This document shows positions 26,165 through 36,198 of a DNA stretch of 64,000 nt, piece after piece (within the stretch, counting starts at the first letter, position 1; the number at the start of each line of letters is the position of its first letter). The translations under genes were made by a program, and so were the position numbers. The notes under the pieces were generated by a model that saw only the letters and a list, made by a program, of their open reading frames with translations, was not told the origin of the DNA and ran no database searches. Where the stretch lies: contig JBBQWR010000015.1 in assembly GCA_038210495.1 (NCBI GenBank), positions 42,107-106,106 on the forward strand, in the 5' to 3' direction. This stretch comes from JBBQWR01 sp038210495. GTDB taxonomy: Bacteria; Planctomycetota; Planctomycetia; Pirellulales; DATAWG01.

Positions 26165-28048
26165 ATGACCGTCAGCCAGCGCGAGAAGCAAATCGCCGAG
26201 GCCGAGGAGCTATTGGCGGATCGACCGACCGATGTCGGGTTTGCCAAGGGATTATTTTTTGGCCGGTATCTCAACGACAAGCTGCCGGCGTATCCGGATT
26301 TTTCCAATGACGCCGCTACCGACGACCGCGTGGAAGAACTGCGGCAGTTTTGCCTGTCGTCGATCGATCCGGTCGCCATCGATCGCGACGCTTTGATTCC
26401 GCAAAGCGTCGTCGAAGGTCTCGGACGGCTCGGAATGCTGGGTGCGTGCCTGCCAACGGCCGTCGGCGGGCTTGGCCTCAGCCAAACGCAATACTGCCGG
26501 TTGCTCGAAGTCTTAGGCGGGCACTGCGCGAGCACGGCGCTGTTCGTAAATGCCCATCATTCGATCGGCCCTCGGGCGGTCGTGCTGTTTGGCACGCCCG
26601 AGCAGCAAGCTAAGTGGCTCCCGAATTTGGCGAGCGGCCTGTGGATTAGCGCCTTCGCCCTTACCGAACCCGAGGCCGGTAGCGATGCAGGCAATGTGCA
26701 AACGACGGCGACGCCCACCGCCGATGGCAAAGGCTACCTGTTGAATGGCGAGAAGCGCTGGATCACCAACGGCGGAATCGCCGATGTGCTGACCGTGATG
26801 GCTCGCACGCCGGTGGCGGGTAGCAAAGAGACCAAGATTACCGCGTTTATCGTGACGCCCGACATGCCGGGCTTCGAGGTGGTCGAGAAGCGGATGCCCA
26901 AGTGCGGCGTGCGCGGCACGGCCACGAGCCGATTGGCTTTCCACGATATGTTCGTGCCGCGCGAAAATGTCCTCGGACAATTGGGCAAGGGTCTGAAGAT
27001 CGCGCTGACCGTGCTCGATTTCGGTCGGACGACGTTCGGCGCCACATGCACGGGCGCCGCCAAGTATTGCATCGAGCGAGCGGCCCGGCATGCCGCGACG
27101 CGCGTGCAGTTCGGCCAGACACTGGGATCATTCGAGCTTGTGAAAGAGAAGCTGGCCCACATGAACGCCGGCGCCTACGCGATCGAAGCGGCCACCTATC
27201 TGACCGCCCAATTGATCGACTCGGGCCACGACAATTACATGCTCGAAACGGCGATGCTGAAGGTCTTCGCCACCGACGTGCTATGGCGGATTATTAACGA
27301 CACGATTCAGATCTTCGGCGGCAAAGCCTATTTCACCGACGAACCTTTCGAGCGAATGATGCGGGATGGGCGAATCAATATGATCGGCGAAGGCGCCAAC
27401 GACGTGCTGCGCGCGTTCGTCGCGCTGGTCGGGATGCGCGACGTGGGACTCGAGCTGAAACGTATCCTGGATGCGGCAAAAAATCCGATCCGCAATTTCG
27501 GGCGGCTTAGCGATTTTGTTGGGCGTCGAGTGGAATCGATGTTCCGCATGCCGGAAGTAATTGTTTCCCATGCGGAACTTGAGCCCGACGCGGCGCGGCT
27601 GGGGCGGCTAACGGCGGAATTCCGGAGTCATGGGGAACGATTGCTGCGAATCCATCGCGAGGCGATCGTCGATCAAGAATATCAACTCGGCCGGATCGGC
27701 GAAGCGGCCATTGAAATGTATGCCAGTGCATGCGTACTACGCCGACTTGACCGAGCCATCGGCGGCCAAGCCGGCGTCGGCCACGGTAACAGCAGCCACG
27801 GCTCACACGACACAAATCACGATGACCCGAAGTCAGAACATTCTTCCTCGGTCAAAAAAGATCCTGTCGTGCCGGCGACGCACGCGGATCATGATTCGGC
27901 TGAAAATGAAGCGCATCGGCGCCGCGAATTGATTGTCGGCCGGCATTTTCTCATAACATCCGACCGACGAGTGAAGCAATTATTAGCATCCCTCTGGGAC
28001 AACGACGACCGATCCACCACCGAAACGGCCAACCTCCTACTCGACTGA
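26165..28048 (+). CDS. Acyl-CoA dehydrogenase, VLCAD/ACAD9-like, with His-rich insert
   Basis: 627 residues from ATG 26165 (AAGGGA upstream); a GTG-type start at 26117 is less likely. The FAD-binding core has FALTEPEAGSDAGNVQT, GEKRWITNGG, and the C-terminal helical domain QIFGGKAYFTDEPFERMMRD. The catalytic Glu is in INMIGEGANDVLRAFVAL, as in VLCAD. The C-terminal extension of about 180 residues matches the membrane-associating VLCAD/ACAD9 tail. Unusually, residues about 535-585 form a His/Ser/Asp-rich linker (HGNSSHGSHDTNHDD). The enzyme does the first step of fatty-acid beta-oxidation, using electron-transfer flavoprotein. No other beta-oxidation gene is nearby. Confidence 0.93.
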   Translation: MTVSQREKQIAEAEELLADRPTDVGFAKGLFFGRYLNDKLPAYPDFSNDAATDDRVEELRQFCLSSIDPVAIDRDALIPQSVVEGLGRLGMLGACLPTAVGGLGLSQTQYCRLLEVLGGHCASTALFVNAHHSIGPRAVVLFGTPEQQAKWLPNLASGLWISAFALTEPEAGSDAGNVQTTATPTADGKGYLLNGEKRWITNGGIADVLTVMARTPVAGSKETKITAFIVTPDMPGFEVVEKRMPKCGVRGTATSRLAFHDMFVPRENVLGQLGKGLKIALTVLDFGRTTFGATCTGAAKYCIERAARHAATRVQFGQTLGSFELVKEKLAHMNAGAYAIEAATYLTAQLIDSGHDNYMLETAMLKVFATDVLWRIINDTIQIFGGKAYFTDEPFERMMRDGRINMIGEGANDVLRAFVALVGMRDVGLELKRILDAAKNPIRNFGRLSDFVGRRVESMFRMPEVIVSHAELEPDAARLGRLTAEFRSHGERLLRIHREAIVDQEYQLGRIGEAAIEMYASACVLRRLDRAIGGQAGVGHGNSSHGSHDTNHDDPKSEHSSSVKKDPVVPATHADHDSAENEAHRRRELIVGRHFLITSDRRVKQLLASLWDNDDRSTTETANLLLD

Positions 28049-28077
28049 CCCTCACGCTTCACGGTCCACGGTCCACG

Positions 28078-29271
28078 ATGCCCCTGCTTCCCGTTTATAT
28101 GGACAACCACGCTACGACCCGCGTCGATCCGCGGGCGCTTGCGGCGATGTTGCCGTATTTGAGCGAGATATATGGAAATGCGGGCAGCACGAGTCACTCG
28201 TTCGGCTGGGAAGCCAAGGCGGCCGTGGACGAAGCGCGCGAAACGATCGCCGCCGCAATCGGCGCGAGCGCTCGCGAGATCGTATTCACCAGCGGCGCCA
28301 CGGAGAGCAACAATCTAGCGATTCGCGGCGTGGCGGATCGGTCGAAACGGCGCGGCAATCATTTTCTCAGCGCCATAACGGAACACCATGCGGTGCTCGA
28401 CCCGCTCGCGCACGTCGGACGGCGCGGAGCGGAGGTTACGCTATTGCCCGTCGAGCTGGCCGGCAGCCCGCGCTCGGGTCTCGTTTATCCCGAACAAATC
28501 ACGAACGCGCTCCGCGACGATACGGCGCTCGTGTCAATCATGCTGGCCAATAACGAGATCGGCGCGATTCATCCGATCGCGGAAATTGCGGCCGTCTGTC
28601 GCGCCCGAGGCGTTCCGCTGCACTGCGACGCGACGCAGGCCGTGGGCAAGATTCCTGTCAACGTGCAAGAGTTGGCCATCGACCTGATGAGTTTTTCGGC
28701 GCATAAGATTTATGGTCCCAAGGGCATTGGAGCGATCTACGTGCGGCGACACCGCCCGGCGGTGCGATTGGAATCGCAAATCGACGGCGGCGGTCAGGAG
28801 CATGGCCTGCGCAGTGGGACGTTGAATGTGCCGGGCATTGTCGGCTTTGCGAAGGCCGTGGAAATCGCGATGGCTGAAATGAAAACCGAAACCGAGCGGC
28901 TAGTTCGGCTCCGGCAACGACTCTACAGCGGACTGACTGAGCGTTTGTCCGACGTGTCGCTCAATGGCCCCGCGCTCGACTTGCCTAATCTTCGACTACC
29001 GGGCAATTTGAATCTGTCGTTTGCCTACGTCGACGGCGAGGCGCTGTTGCTAAGCATGAAAGATCTGGCCGTGAGTTCCGGCAGCGCATGCACTTCGGCC
29101 AATCCTGAGCCGAGTCACGTCCTGCGGGCGTTAGGGATCGATGATGACTTGGTGCGATCCAGCTTGCGGTTCGGCCTCGGACGGTTCAATACCGAAGAAG
29201 AGATCGACTTTGCGGTCGAAACGGTCGTCGCTTCGGTTCGCAAACTGCGGCAAATGAGCAGTTTGGCGTAG
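28078..29271 (+). CDS. Cysteine desulfurase, NifS/IscS class
   Basis: 397 residues. PLP-dependent; removes sulfur from cysteine for Fe-S clusters and thiolated tRNA. The start is YMDNHATTRVDPRALAAMLP. PLP-binding features include TSGATESNN, H103 in TEHHAV, HCDATQAVGK and the Schiff-base Lys210 in SFSAHKIYGPKG. The persulfide-carrying Cys338 is in SSGSACTSANPEPSHVLRALG, a group-I-like loop. Only 29 bases separate it from the acyl-CoA dehydrogenase, so co-transcription is possible, but the functions are unrelated. No iscU or iscR is adjacent, which is common in planctomycetes. Confidence 0.95.
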   Translation: MPLLPVYMDNHATTRVDPRALAAMLPYLSEIYGNAGSTSHSFGWEAKAAVDEARETIAAAIGASAREIVFTSGATESNNLAIRGVADRSKRRGNHFLSAITEHHAVLDPLAHVGRRGAEVTLLPVELAGSPRSGLVYPEQITNALRDDTALVSIMLANNEIGAIHPIAEIAAVCRARGVPLHCDATQAVGKIPVNVQELAIDLMSFSAHKIYGPKGIGAIYVRRHRPAVRLESQIDGGGQEHGLRSGTLNVPGIVGFAKAVEIAMAEMKTETERLVRLRQRLYSGLTERLSDVSLNGPALDLPNLRLPGNLNLSFAYVDGEALLLSMKDLAVSSGSACTSANPEPSHVLRALGIDDDLVRSSLRFGLGRFNTEEEIDFAVETVVASVRKLRQMSSLA

Positions 29272-29282
29272 GCGCCGTTACC

Positions 29283-29307
29283 TAGCCGCGGCATCCTGGC
29301 GCAGAGT
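29283..29307 (+). repeat. Palindromic CCGCGGCA repeat, diverged copy
   Basis: TAGCCGCGGCATCCTGG then CGCAGAGT. One arm is degraded. It forms an inverted pair with the copy at 29365-29393. Confidence 0.7.
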
Positions 29308-29364
29308 CATGTGCCGGCCCGTCGGTTCTCATTCCGTTAATATCTTGGCTAGCCGCATCGGCTA

Positions 29365-29393
29365 GACTCCGCGGCAGGATGCCGCGGTTATGT
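29365..29393 (-). repeat. Palindromic CCGCGGCA repeat
   Basis: Reverse-oriented copy containing the complete hairpin: CCGCGGCA stem, three-base loop, TGCCGCGG stem. It lies between the cysteine desulfurase and TPR lipoprotein genes. Confidence 0.85.
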
Positions 29394-29512
29394 ATTTGTA
29401 TTTGCCGTATGGCGTGTTTGTTGCCCGAAATCGGTCTGGGCGATTTCTCAGGGGCTCGTCATAATCCGCCCTCGCCGTTTGCCTGGGCTGCCCGTTTTAC
29501 AAGGAGGAAAGA

Positions 29513-31072
29513 ATGGGGTCGCGGAACCTTGGAGTCTATTTGCGCAAAGCGGTCATCGTGCTGCTGCCGATGGCTATCGGCGCCGCGGGATGCTCCAAAC
29601 AAAGCGGCCCGACTGAGACCAAGCCAACTGCTGACAAGCCGGCGCCTTTCTCCAGTCCGGCGAGTGTAGCCAGCAATGCGGCGGACCCCAGCGGCAACAC
29701 TCAAGCCGATGCGCCAAAATTCATCTATGAAACGGGCCAACCGAAGCTGACGCCAGAGGCCGCCGCCGCCAACAACGCATGGGCTCAGCAGCGAGCAAGA
29801 GCCGCTCTGGAGAACAAGGTCACGGAACTTTCCAAACAAGCCAAGGCGCAGCAGGATCGAGAAGATTTCGCCGGCGCCGAACAGACTATCGGGCAGCTTC
29901 TCGCCGTGCAGACGGAGCTTTATGGCGAAAAGAGCAGTCACGCTCAAGCGGCCCGCAATCGCGGCCTCGAAAACCGCTGGATGGCCTCGCTCAGCCCGGC
30001 TCAACGTCAACAGTTGGCCGCAGCGACGAAGCTGGAACTGACCGCCGAGACCGAGGCGCCTCAGGGCCACACCCACGAAGCGCTCGTCGCTGCGCAGAAG
30101 GCGGCGACGATCTATCGCAACTTGGGTGGCCAACAGACCGTCGAATACGGCAAGCTGATGCTGTTCATGGCCGACAAGTTCATGTTGCAAAGCGACTACA
30201 ATCTCGCCGAGCAAGCATTTCGACTAGGCTTGGTTACGATCGAGAAAACCAACGGCCCCAGGTCGCCCCTGTATGCCCGCGGTCTGTTGTCGATGAGCGG
30301 CATGTACATCAGCCACGGCGACTTGGTCGAGGCGACAGTCGCGCTGCGGCAAGCGTGCGACTTGTTCGCATCGACCGGCGAGGACGATGTCTCGTATGCC
30401 TATGCCCTGATGACGATGGGTGTGGTCTACAAAGAGGCGGGCGAGTATCGCAAGTCGATCGAAACGATTCAGCAGGCTATGGAATCGGCCCAGCCGCTCG
30501 GCCCCCAAGGCAAGGCGATCGAAGCCGAGTGCTTGCAACATTTGGCCGGCGCCTATTTCCGCTCCAAGAATTACTCCGACGCCGAGCGATACCAGCTCAA
30601 GGCGATGCAAGTCATGCAAGAGGCGTTCGGCGAGACGCCGCTTTTGATCGGCTGCCGCTGCCGCTTGGCGCGAATCTACATCAAGACCGGTCAACTCGAT
30701 CAGGCCGAATCGATTCTGAAAGGGGCCGGGATCGCAGAGAAGGATGCCTTTGGCGACGACAGTCCGATGGCCAGCTACGCGATGCAATATCTTGGCGAAC
30801 TCTATGTCGCCAAGAAAGACTACCGGGCCGCCGAGCCGCTCTTGGCCAAAGTGCTGGCCATCCGTGAAAAGGGAAAAATCCCGACACATCCTGCGATCGC
30901 CGAGGTGCTCGAGCCGTACGCCGTCGCGCTGCGTGGCATGGGCCGCGCTGCGGAGGCCGATCGCATCGATCAGCGGCGGCAGACGATCGAGACCAATCTC
31001 GTTGCCATGCGCGAGCAGCTTTCGCAGCAATCCGGCAAAGCGGTGGCCGAGCGATCGATGGACCGGCGATAA
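29513..31072 (+). CDS. TPR-repeat putative lipoprotein
   Basis: 519 residues from ATG 29513, with a perfect AAGGAGG upstream. The N-terminus (LRKAVIVLLPMAIGAAGCSK) ends in a plausible lipobox AAGC, so a lipid-anchored exported protein is likely. After a 60-residue Pro/Ser/Thr-rich linker, the chain is a run of tetratricopeptide repeats (VEYGKLMLFMADKFMLQSDY and ALMTMGVVYKEAGEYRKSIE are typical units) to the end. Such proteins scaffold envelope complexes or bind partner proteins. No enzymatic domain is seen. It stands alone and faces the S53 protease gene. Confidence 0.85.
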   Translation: MGSRNLGVYLRKAVIVLLPMAIGAAGCSKQSGPTETKPTADKPAPFSSPASVASNAADPSGNTQADAPKFIYETGQPKLTPEAAAANNAWAQQRARAALENKVTELSKQAKAQQDREDFAGAEQTIGQLLAVQTELYGEKSSHAQAARNRGLENRWMASLSPAQRQQLAAATKLELTAETEAPQGHTHEALVAAQKAATIYRNLGGQQTVEYGKLMLFMADKFMLQSDYNLAEQAFRLGLVTIEKTNGPRSPLYARGLLSMSGMYISHGDLVEATVALRQACDLFASTGEDDVSYAYALMTMGVVYKEAGEYRKSIETIQQAMESAQPLGPQGKAIEAECLQHLAGAYFRSKNYSDAERYQLKAMQVMQEAFGETPLLIGCRCRLARIYIKTGQLDQAESILKGAGIAEKDAFGDDSPMASYAMQYLGELYVAKKDYRAAEPLLAKVLAIREKGKIPTHPAIAEVLEPYAVALRGMGRAAEADRIDQRRQTIETNLVAMREQLSQQSGKAVAERSMDRR

Positions 31073-31317
31073 CAGCGACTCTTATCGCGGCCATCGAGCG
31101 CCATTTGCTTGACGCTTTTGTCGGGACAAACTAGGCTCTAGTAATGCCGAGGATCGGCTTCGCGGCCCGTTTTTCCTGCTCGTCTACGGGTTTAGCCACG
31201 GGATGACCCCATTTTTGGGTTACCTGTTTTCGGTTGACCGTCCAGTTCTGCGAGTTTCCGCAGCCTGGAGGGCATGTGTCCCGCTGTCGATGCGTTGCCT
31301 CGCCGGTCTCTCGCTCT

Positions 31318-34300
31318 ATGAATCCATCGAACGATGACTCGTGGCATTTCAAGGCTATTGAGCGATCGAGTTTCGGTTTGAACCGCTGGCGAAACAAGCA
31401 ACGGCGGCCTTTTTCGTTCAATCGCCGGCGGCTTTCGTGCGAACAGCTTGAGCCCCGACTATTGCTTTCCGCCAGTGGCGTGGCGACGCCCACGTTTCGA
31501 CTCGTGGCGCCAGCGGGCTCCGCGACGCCTTTGTCCGGACCGGGGCCGTACGGGCTGAGCCCGGTGCAAATCCGCCACGCCTACGGCTTCGACCAAACGT
31601 TCTTGCCGGGCAGCACGATTATCGGCGACGGCAGCGGCCAGACGATCGCGATCATCGACGCTTACGACGATCCGAACATTCTTGCCGATCTGCAAGCCTT
31701 CGATACGCAGTTTGGGCTGCTCGCTCCCCCGTCGTTCGTCAAAATGTCTCAGACCGGCAGCACGACCAGCTTTCCGTCGGTCGATCCCAACGGACCGAGC
31801 ATGAGTGGTTCTTGGGAGCTTGAGATCGCGCTGGACGTCGAGTGGGCACACGCCTTGGCGCCGGGAGCCAATATTTTGCTCGTCGAGTGCAACTCGTCGA
31901 GTTTCGCCGATTTGACGAAGGGAGTCGACACGGCCCGCCAACGGCCGGGAGTTTCGGTTATCTCGATGAGCTTTGGGAGCTTGGAGAGCGGTTTCGGCTC
32001 CGCTTCGAGCGAGACGGCGAACGACAGTTTCTTTGTCACGCCCACCGGGCATGGCGGTATCACGTTCATCGCGGCGACCGGCGATTCAGGCCACCCAGGG
32101 ACTTATCCGGCGACTGCGCCGAGCGTCTTGGCAGTCGGCGGCACGACGTTGACCGTCGATACGGCCGGCAACGTTCAATCGGAAACCGGCTGGAGCGGCA
32201 GCGGAGGCGGCGTGAGCACGGCCGAGTCGCAGCCCGCTTATCAGCACGGAATCGTTACCCAGAGCACGACCAATCGCGCCATTCCGGATGTCGCTTTCGA
32301 CGCCGATCCCAACACGGGCGCGTCGGTCTTCGACAGCTATGATTTCGGCGACACAAATCCTTGGGTCAGAGTCGGAGGAACCAGTTTCTCCTCGCCGGCT
32401 TGGGGCGCCCTGATCGCGATCGCCGATCAGAGCCGGGCCACCGCCGGACTCGATTCGCTCGATGGCGCATCGCAGACGCTGCCGAAACTCTACGCCATGC
32501 CGAGCAGCGATTTCAACGACATCCTCACCGGCAACAATGGCTTCAGCGCCGGTCCAGGATACGATTTGGTGACCGGTCTCGGGTCGCCCCATGTGGCGGC
32601 GGTCGTCAACGATCTGGTCGGGCCGTTTTCCTTGGCGATCAGCAGCCCCGCCAACGGCTCAGTCGTCGCCAATGTGCCCACTGACTTTGCGATTGCTTTT
32701 AGCAGCCCTTATGCGACCACGGGCTTATTGGCTTCGGACCTCACGGTGAACGGCATCGAAGCCGATTCGTTCGCGCTGACGAGTTCGACCACGATTTCAT
32801 TTCATTTCAACGCCAGTCCGGTTACCGCACAAGGCTTGCAAACGGTGACCGTCGCGGCGGGCGCGATCCAGCGGCAAGTGGATGGCAGCCCCTTGGTCGC
32901 TTACAACGGTTCGTTCCACTACGACACGCTCGTGTTGGCCGTGGATCAGTCGAGCCCGGCCGACGCCGCTATCGTCAATCTACCGCTCACGTCGATCGCG
33001 CTACACTTCAACGAGGTTTACGCGACAGCTTCGATTAGCGTCTCGAATCTGACGTTGAGTCAAGGGACGGTAACTGGGTTTGAACTGGTCGACTCGCACA
33101 CCGTCCGGTACACGCTAAGCGGCATTACCAGTGCCGGGCTTTTGAATGTCGCGATCGCGGCCGGGGCAATTACCGATGTTTATGGCAATGCGTGCGCGGC
33201 CTTCAGCGAAACATTACTCGGCAACTCAGCGGCGACTGCTTTTCCCGCGCTCATCCAGTCATCGCCGGCGGGATCGCTGATTTACCAGAACTCGGTGGCG
33301 GGATCGCTGCTTTTCTCCGGCAACACATACTCGTATACCCTGTCGCTGGCGGCCGGGCAGTCATTGTCTTTGGTTGCGCAGTCGGTCCCAGTCTTACAAG
33401 CTCGGCTCGATTTGTCGGGGCCAGGCGTCAATGTTTCAAGCACCGCCTCAGCCTCCGGACTATCTGCCGTCTTGTCTTCGACGCCGATTGCTCTGAGCGG
33501 CGTCTATACAGTCACGGTTAGCGGCGCCGCGAGCACGACGGGCAATTTTGTGCTGCGTGCCATGCTAAACGCTGCCCCGAGCGGATCGCTTGTCGGCGCG
33601 GGAAATCATACCCCCGCAACGGCCCAAAGCCTCGACGCGGCTTTCGACGTCGTTCACGATTCTTCGCAGCGCGCCGCCGTTGTCAGCACACCAGCGATCG
33701 CGGCGTTGCCCAATGTTTTCGGGTATGGCGCGGTTCAGGTCCCTTATCAATTTGACGACATCGTGACGACTGGAACAAACGTCTCTTTCGGCCAAACAAC
33801 GGGATTTGGAACGCCGCTTACGCCAACGGCTGGAAACCTTGCGCTGGCGTTTCCGTTTTACGGCACGACGTACAGTCGTCTCAACGTCGGCAGCAACGGC
33901 ATCATCACATTTGGAAACTTTGGCAGCAATTCGTCCACTAATAGCGACTTGTCCGCCAGCCCGAATCAAGCGGTGATCGCTCCGCTTTGGGACAACTTGA
34001 CAATCGGCGGTTCAGCGAATTCGGCAGCCTACTACAAACTTGAATCCTCTGGCCGGTTGGTCGTCGAGTGGTATCAGGTCAGCTTCACCAGCGGACCGCA
34101 GACGGGTCAGGTCACGTTCGAAGCAATTTTGAATCCCGATGGGACGATCATCTTCAACTATCAAAACTACAATGTTTCACGGCTGCGAGCCGGAGACGCT
34201 GGACCGACTGTCGGTATTAAGAATTCGCGGACGGCAGGCGCGGATCCGTTGTTGGTATCGAACGTCGCGGCGACCAGTCCGCTGATCGTGGGCGGCAGCA

Positions 34301-36198
34301 GTATTGAAATAGGCCGGAATCTAATTACCGCGACGAACGACTTTTACGCATTTTCGTTGAGTGCCGGTCAGAGCGCGACGCTGGCTGTCAAATCGCAAAA
34401 CGGCGCCGCAGTTCATGTGGCCTTGGAAGACGGGACCGGCACGGTAATCGCCAGCGGTATTAGTCCCGGCGCCGGAGCGAATGTCAACGAACTGCTTAGC
34501 TCGTACGTGGCAACTTCGCCGGGCACGTACTATGCCGTCGTCACAGGCGGCGCGAACGCCGCGTACGATCTAATCGTCAATCGCGACGCCGCGTTTAGCG
34601 TCAGCACGAATCACGCCTCTGCGACGGCTCAGGACATCCGTGGCGCCAAGGGGGTGCTTGGCGATATTCTCCCGTCGACCACCGACTGGTACTCACTGAA
34701 TCTTTCGGCCGGCGACGGGCTGTTCTTGCAAGCCTACACGCCCGGCGGCGCGATATTCCAGCCGGTCAACAATCTGGCACCGCAGATCGAGTTGTACGAT
34801 CCTGGCGGAACACTTATCGCCACCGGCGAAGGGGGCCGGAGCCAATCGCTCGGGGTTTCGATCCTAGCCTCTGGTATTTATCGAATTCATGTTCTAGGCG
34901 GAAACTCGACCACGGGCGAATATTTTCTCGGCACGCGAGTCAACGCCGCGCCGGCAGTTGCCGGGGTTTACGTCAGTGGCGGGGGCGACTGGAGTTCGTC
35001 GTTTTATAATTATTTGGCGACCAGCGGTCTTGGCGATCCGCAACTCGGATATCAATTGCTCGGGGGCAATGCGCAACTGAAGCCGATTCCGTGGACGAAT
35101 GTCACAACGATTTCGGTCCTATTTACGCTGCCAGTGAACCTCGATACGTCGCAAGCCGGACTGGCGCTCATTGGCTCGCCCGATCTTCCCGACGCGCCCG
35201 CGCTCAGCGGGGCCACGTTCAGCTACTCCAGCGTCACTCATGTCGCTCAGTGGATTTTCTCGTCGCCGCTGCCGGACGATAAATATTTGCTCGCGATTCC
35301 GTCGGCAGCGGTGGCCAGCACGCTGGGCGTTGCGCTAGACGGAGAGTTCACAAACGCGGCAACCGGCGCCGCGGGCGGATCGTTTCCGTCCGGCGATGAG
35401 ACCGCCGGAGGAGATTTTGGTTTCCGATTCAATTTACTGCCCGGCAATGCGACGCAGTCGGGCACGGTGACTGGCATCGATGGCAACGGCGTGCGAATGC
35501 ACTTGCTGCAATCGACGGCGGACCTAGCCTACTCGCCGTTCTACGACTTGGATGGCAGCGGCGCGATCACCGGCGTGGACGGCGCCCTTGTTCGCGTGCG
35601 ACTCCTTCAATCGCTGCCGGCGACCGATCCTTCGCCACCTCCGGCCGGGCCACATGCTTTGGTCGCGGCTGTGCCGTCTGTGATTAGCGGCGGATCGAGC
35701 GGCGGTGTGCCCATTGTGCCGAGCGCCTCGGTAGCGCCGCAACCTTCGACCAATGCTTCGACTGCCTCCGTTAACGCTGCTGGCCAGGCCTCGGCTCCGA
35801 TCGCCGCAATCGTCGTGCGGCAGATTGTTGTTGGGCCACGGCGGACCACTTTGGCCAGCATAATATTGCCCGCCGCGATCGCTCCAGTAACCTCATCGCT
35901 AGTCACCATTGCGACGCCAGTCGATCGATCGCCGGGTTTGAAACCGATCGTTGTCCAATCGTTGGGAATCGACAAACCGCCGGGGGCGCTGCATGCTCCA
36001 ACCGTCGCGCTCACCCATTACGTCGAGACGATCGTCGCGGCAATGCCTTTGTCGGGCGCGATTCGTGCGAAGTCTGTTTCGTTGACTGCGCCGACGCCTC
36101 ATACGGGCCGGCTACGATCATCGGTGACTCGCGTCCTAGCCGCGAAAGCAGCGCGGGACTCGATTTTCGAGCATCTTGTCTCGGCTCGCTTTCAATGA
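31318..36198 (+). CDS. Exported S53 (sedolisin) protease with LEPR-xLL N-terminus, Ig-like, PPC-like and dockerin-like domains
   Basis: 1626 residues from ATG 31318; an in-frame GTG at 31276 with GGAGG close by is an alternative. The N-terminus has the planctomycete LEPRLLLSA motif. The S53 domain carries E169 and D173 (WELEIALDVEW), D256 (AATGDSG) and catalytic Ser356 (GGTSFSSPAWG), so all key residues are intact. From about residue 435 come Ig-like beta domains, then two PPC-like repeats that each contain DFYAFSLSAGQSATL or DWYSLNLSAGDGLFL. A dockerin-type pair of Asp-rich loops follows (GTVTGIDGNGVRM, YDLDGSGAITGVDGALV), then a low-complexity tail. Its stop overlaps the dnaE2 stop. A weak promoter (TTGACG-N17-TAGGCT) lies at 31109-31137. 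Confidence 0.9.
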   Translation: MNPSNDDSWHFKAIERSSFGLNRWRNKQRRPFSFNRRRLSCEQLEPRLLLSASGVATPTFRLVAPAGSATPLSGPGPYGLSPVQIRHAYGFDQTFLPGSTIIGDGSGQTIAIIDAYDDPNILADLQAFDTQFGLLAPPSFVKMSQTGSTTSFPSVDPNGPSMSGSWELEIALDVEWAHALAPGANILLVECNSSSFADLTKGVDTARQRPGVSVISMSFGSLESGFGSASSETANDSFFVTPTGHGGITFIAATGDSGHPGTYPATAPSVLAVGGTTLTVDTAGNVQSETGWSGSGGGVSTAESQPAYQHGIVTQSTTNRAIPDVAFDADPNTGASVFDSYDFGDTNPWVRVGGTSFSSPAWGALIAIADQSRATAGLDSLDGASQTLPKLYAMPSSDFNDILTGNNGFSAGPGYDLVTGLGSPHVAAVVNDLVGPFSLAISSPANGSVVANVPTDFAIAFSSPYATTGLLASDLTVNGIEADSFALTSSTTISFHFNASPVTAQGLQTVTVAAGAIQRQVDGSPLVAYNGSFHYDTLVLAVDQSSPADAAIVNLPLTSIALHFNEVYATASISVSNLTLSQGTVTGFELVDSHTVRYTLSGITSAGLLNVAIAAGAITDVYGNACAAFSETLLGNSAATAFPALIQSSPAGSLIYQNSVAGSLLFSGNTYSYTLSLAAGQSLSLVAQSVPVLQARLDLSGPGVNVSSTASASGLSAVLSSTPIALSGVYTVTVSGAASTTGNFVLRAMLNAAPSGSLVGAGNHTPATAQSLDAAFDVVHDSSQRAAVVSTPAIAALPNVFGYGAVQVPYQFDDIVTTGTNVSFGQTTGFGTPLTPTAGNLALAFPFYGTTYSRLNVGSNGIITFGNFGSNSSTNSDLSASPNQAVIAPLWDNLTIGGSANSAAYYKLESSGRLVVEWYQVSFTSGPQTGQVTFEAILNPDGTIIFNYQNYNVSRLRAGDAGPTVGIKNSRTAGADPLLVSNVAATSPLIVGGSSIEIGRNLITATNDFYAFSLSAGQSATLAVKSQNGAAVHVALEDGTGTVIASGISPGAGANVNELLSSYVATSPGTYYAVVTGGANAAYDLIVNRDAAFSVSTNHASATAQDIRGAKGVLGDILPSTTDWYSLNLSAGDGLFLQAYTPGGAIFQPVNNLAPQIELYDPGGTLIATGEGGRSQSLGVSILASGIYRIHVLGGNSTTGEYFLGTRVNAAPAVAGVYVSGGGDWSSSFYNYLATSGLGDPQLGYQLLGGNAQLKPIPWTNVTTISVLFTLPVNLDTSQAGLALIGSPDLPDAPALSGATFSYSSVTHVAQWIFSSPLPDDKYLLAIPSAAVASTLGVALDGEFTNAATGAAGGSFPSGDETAGGDFGFRFNLLPGNATQSGTVTGIDGNGVRMHLLQSTADLAYSPFYDLDGSGAITGVDGALVRVRLLQSLPATDPSPPPAGPHALVAAVPSVISGGSSGGVPIVPSASVAPQPSTNASTASVNAAGQASAPIAAIVVRQIVVGPRRTTLASIILPAAIAPVTSSLVTIATPVDRSPGLKPIVVQSLGIDKPPGALHAPTVALTHYVETIVAAMPLSGAIRAKSVSLTAPTPHTGRLRSSVTRVLAAKAARDSIFEHLVSARFQ

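Noticed and set aside
31073..31317. Possible riboswitch or leader before the S53 protease
   Set aside because: Only short inverted repeats (TTTGTC/GACAAA) and a weak promoter; no known riboswitch core is recognisable.
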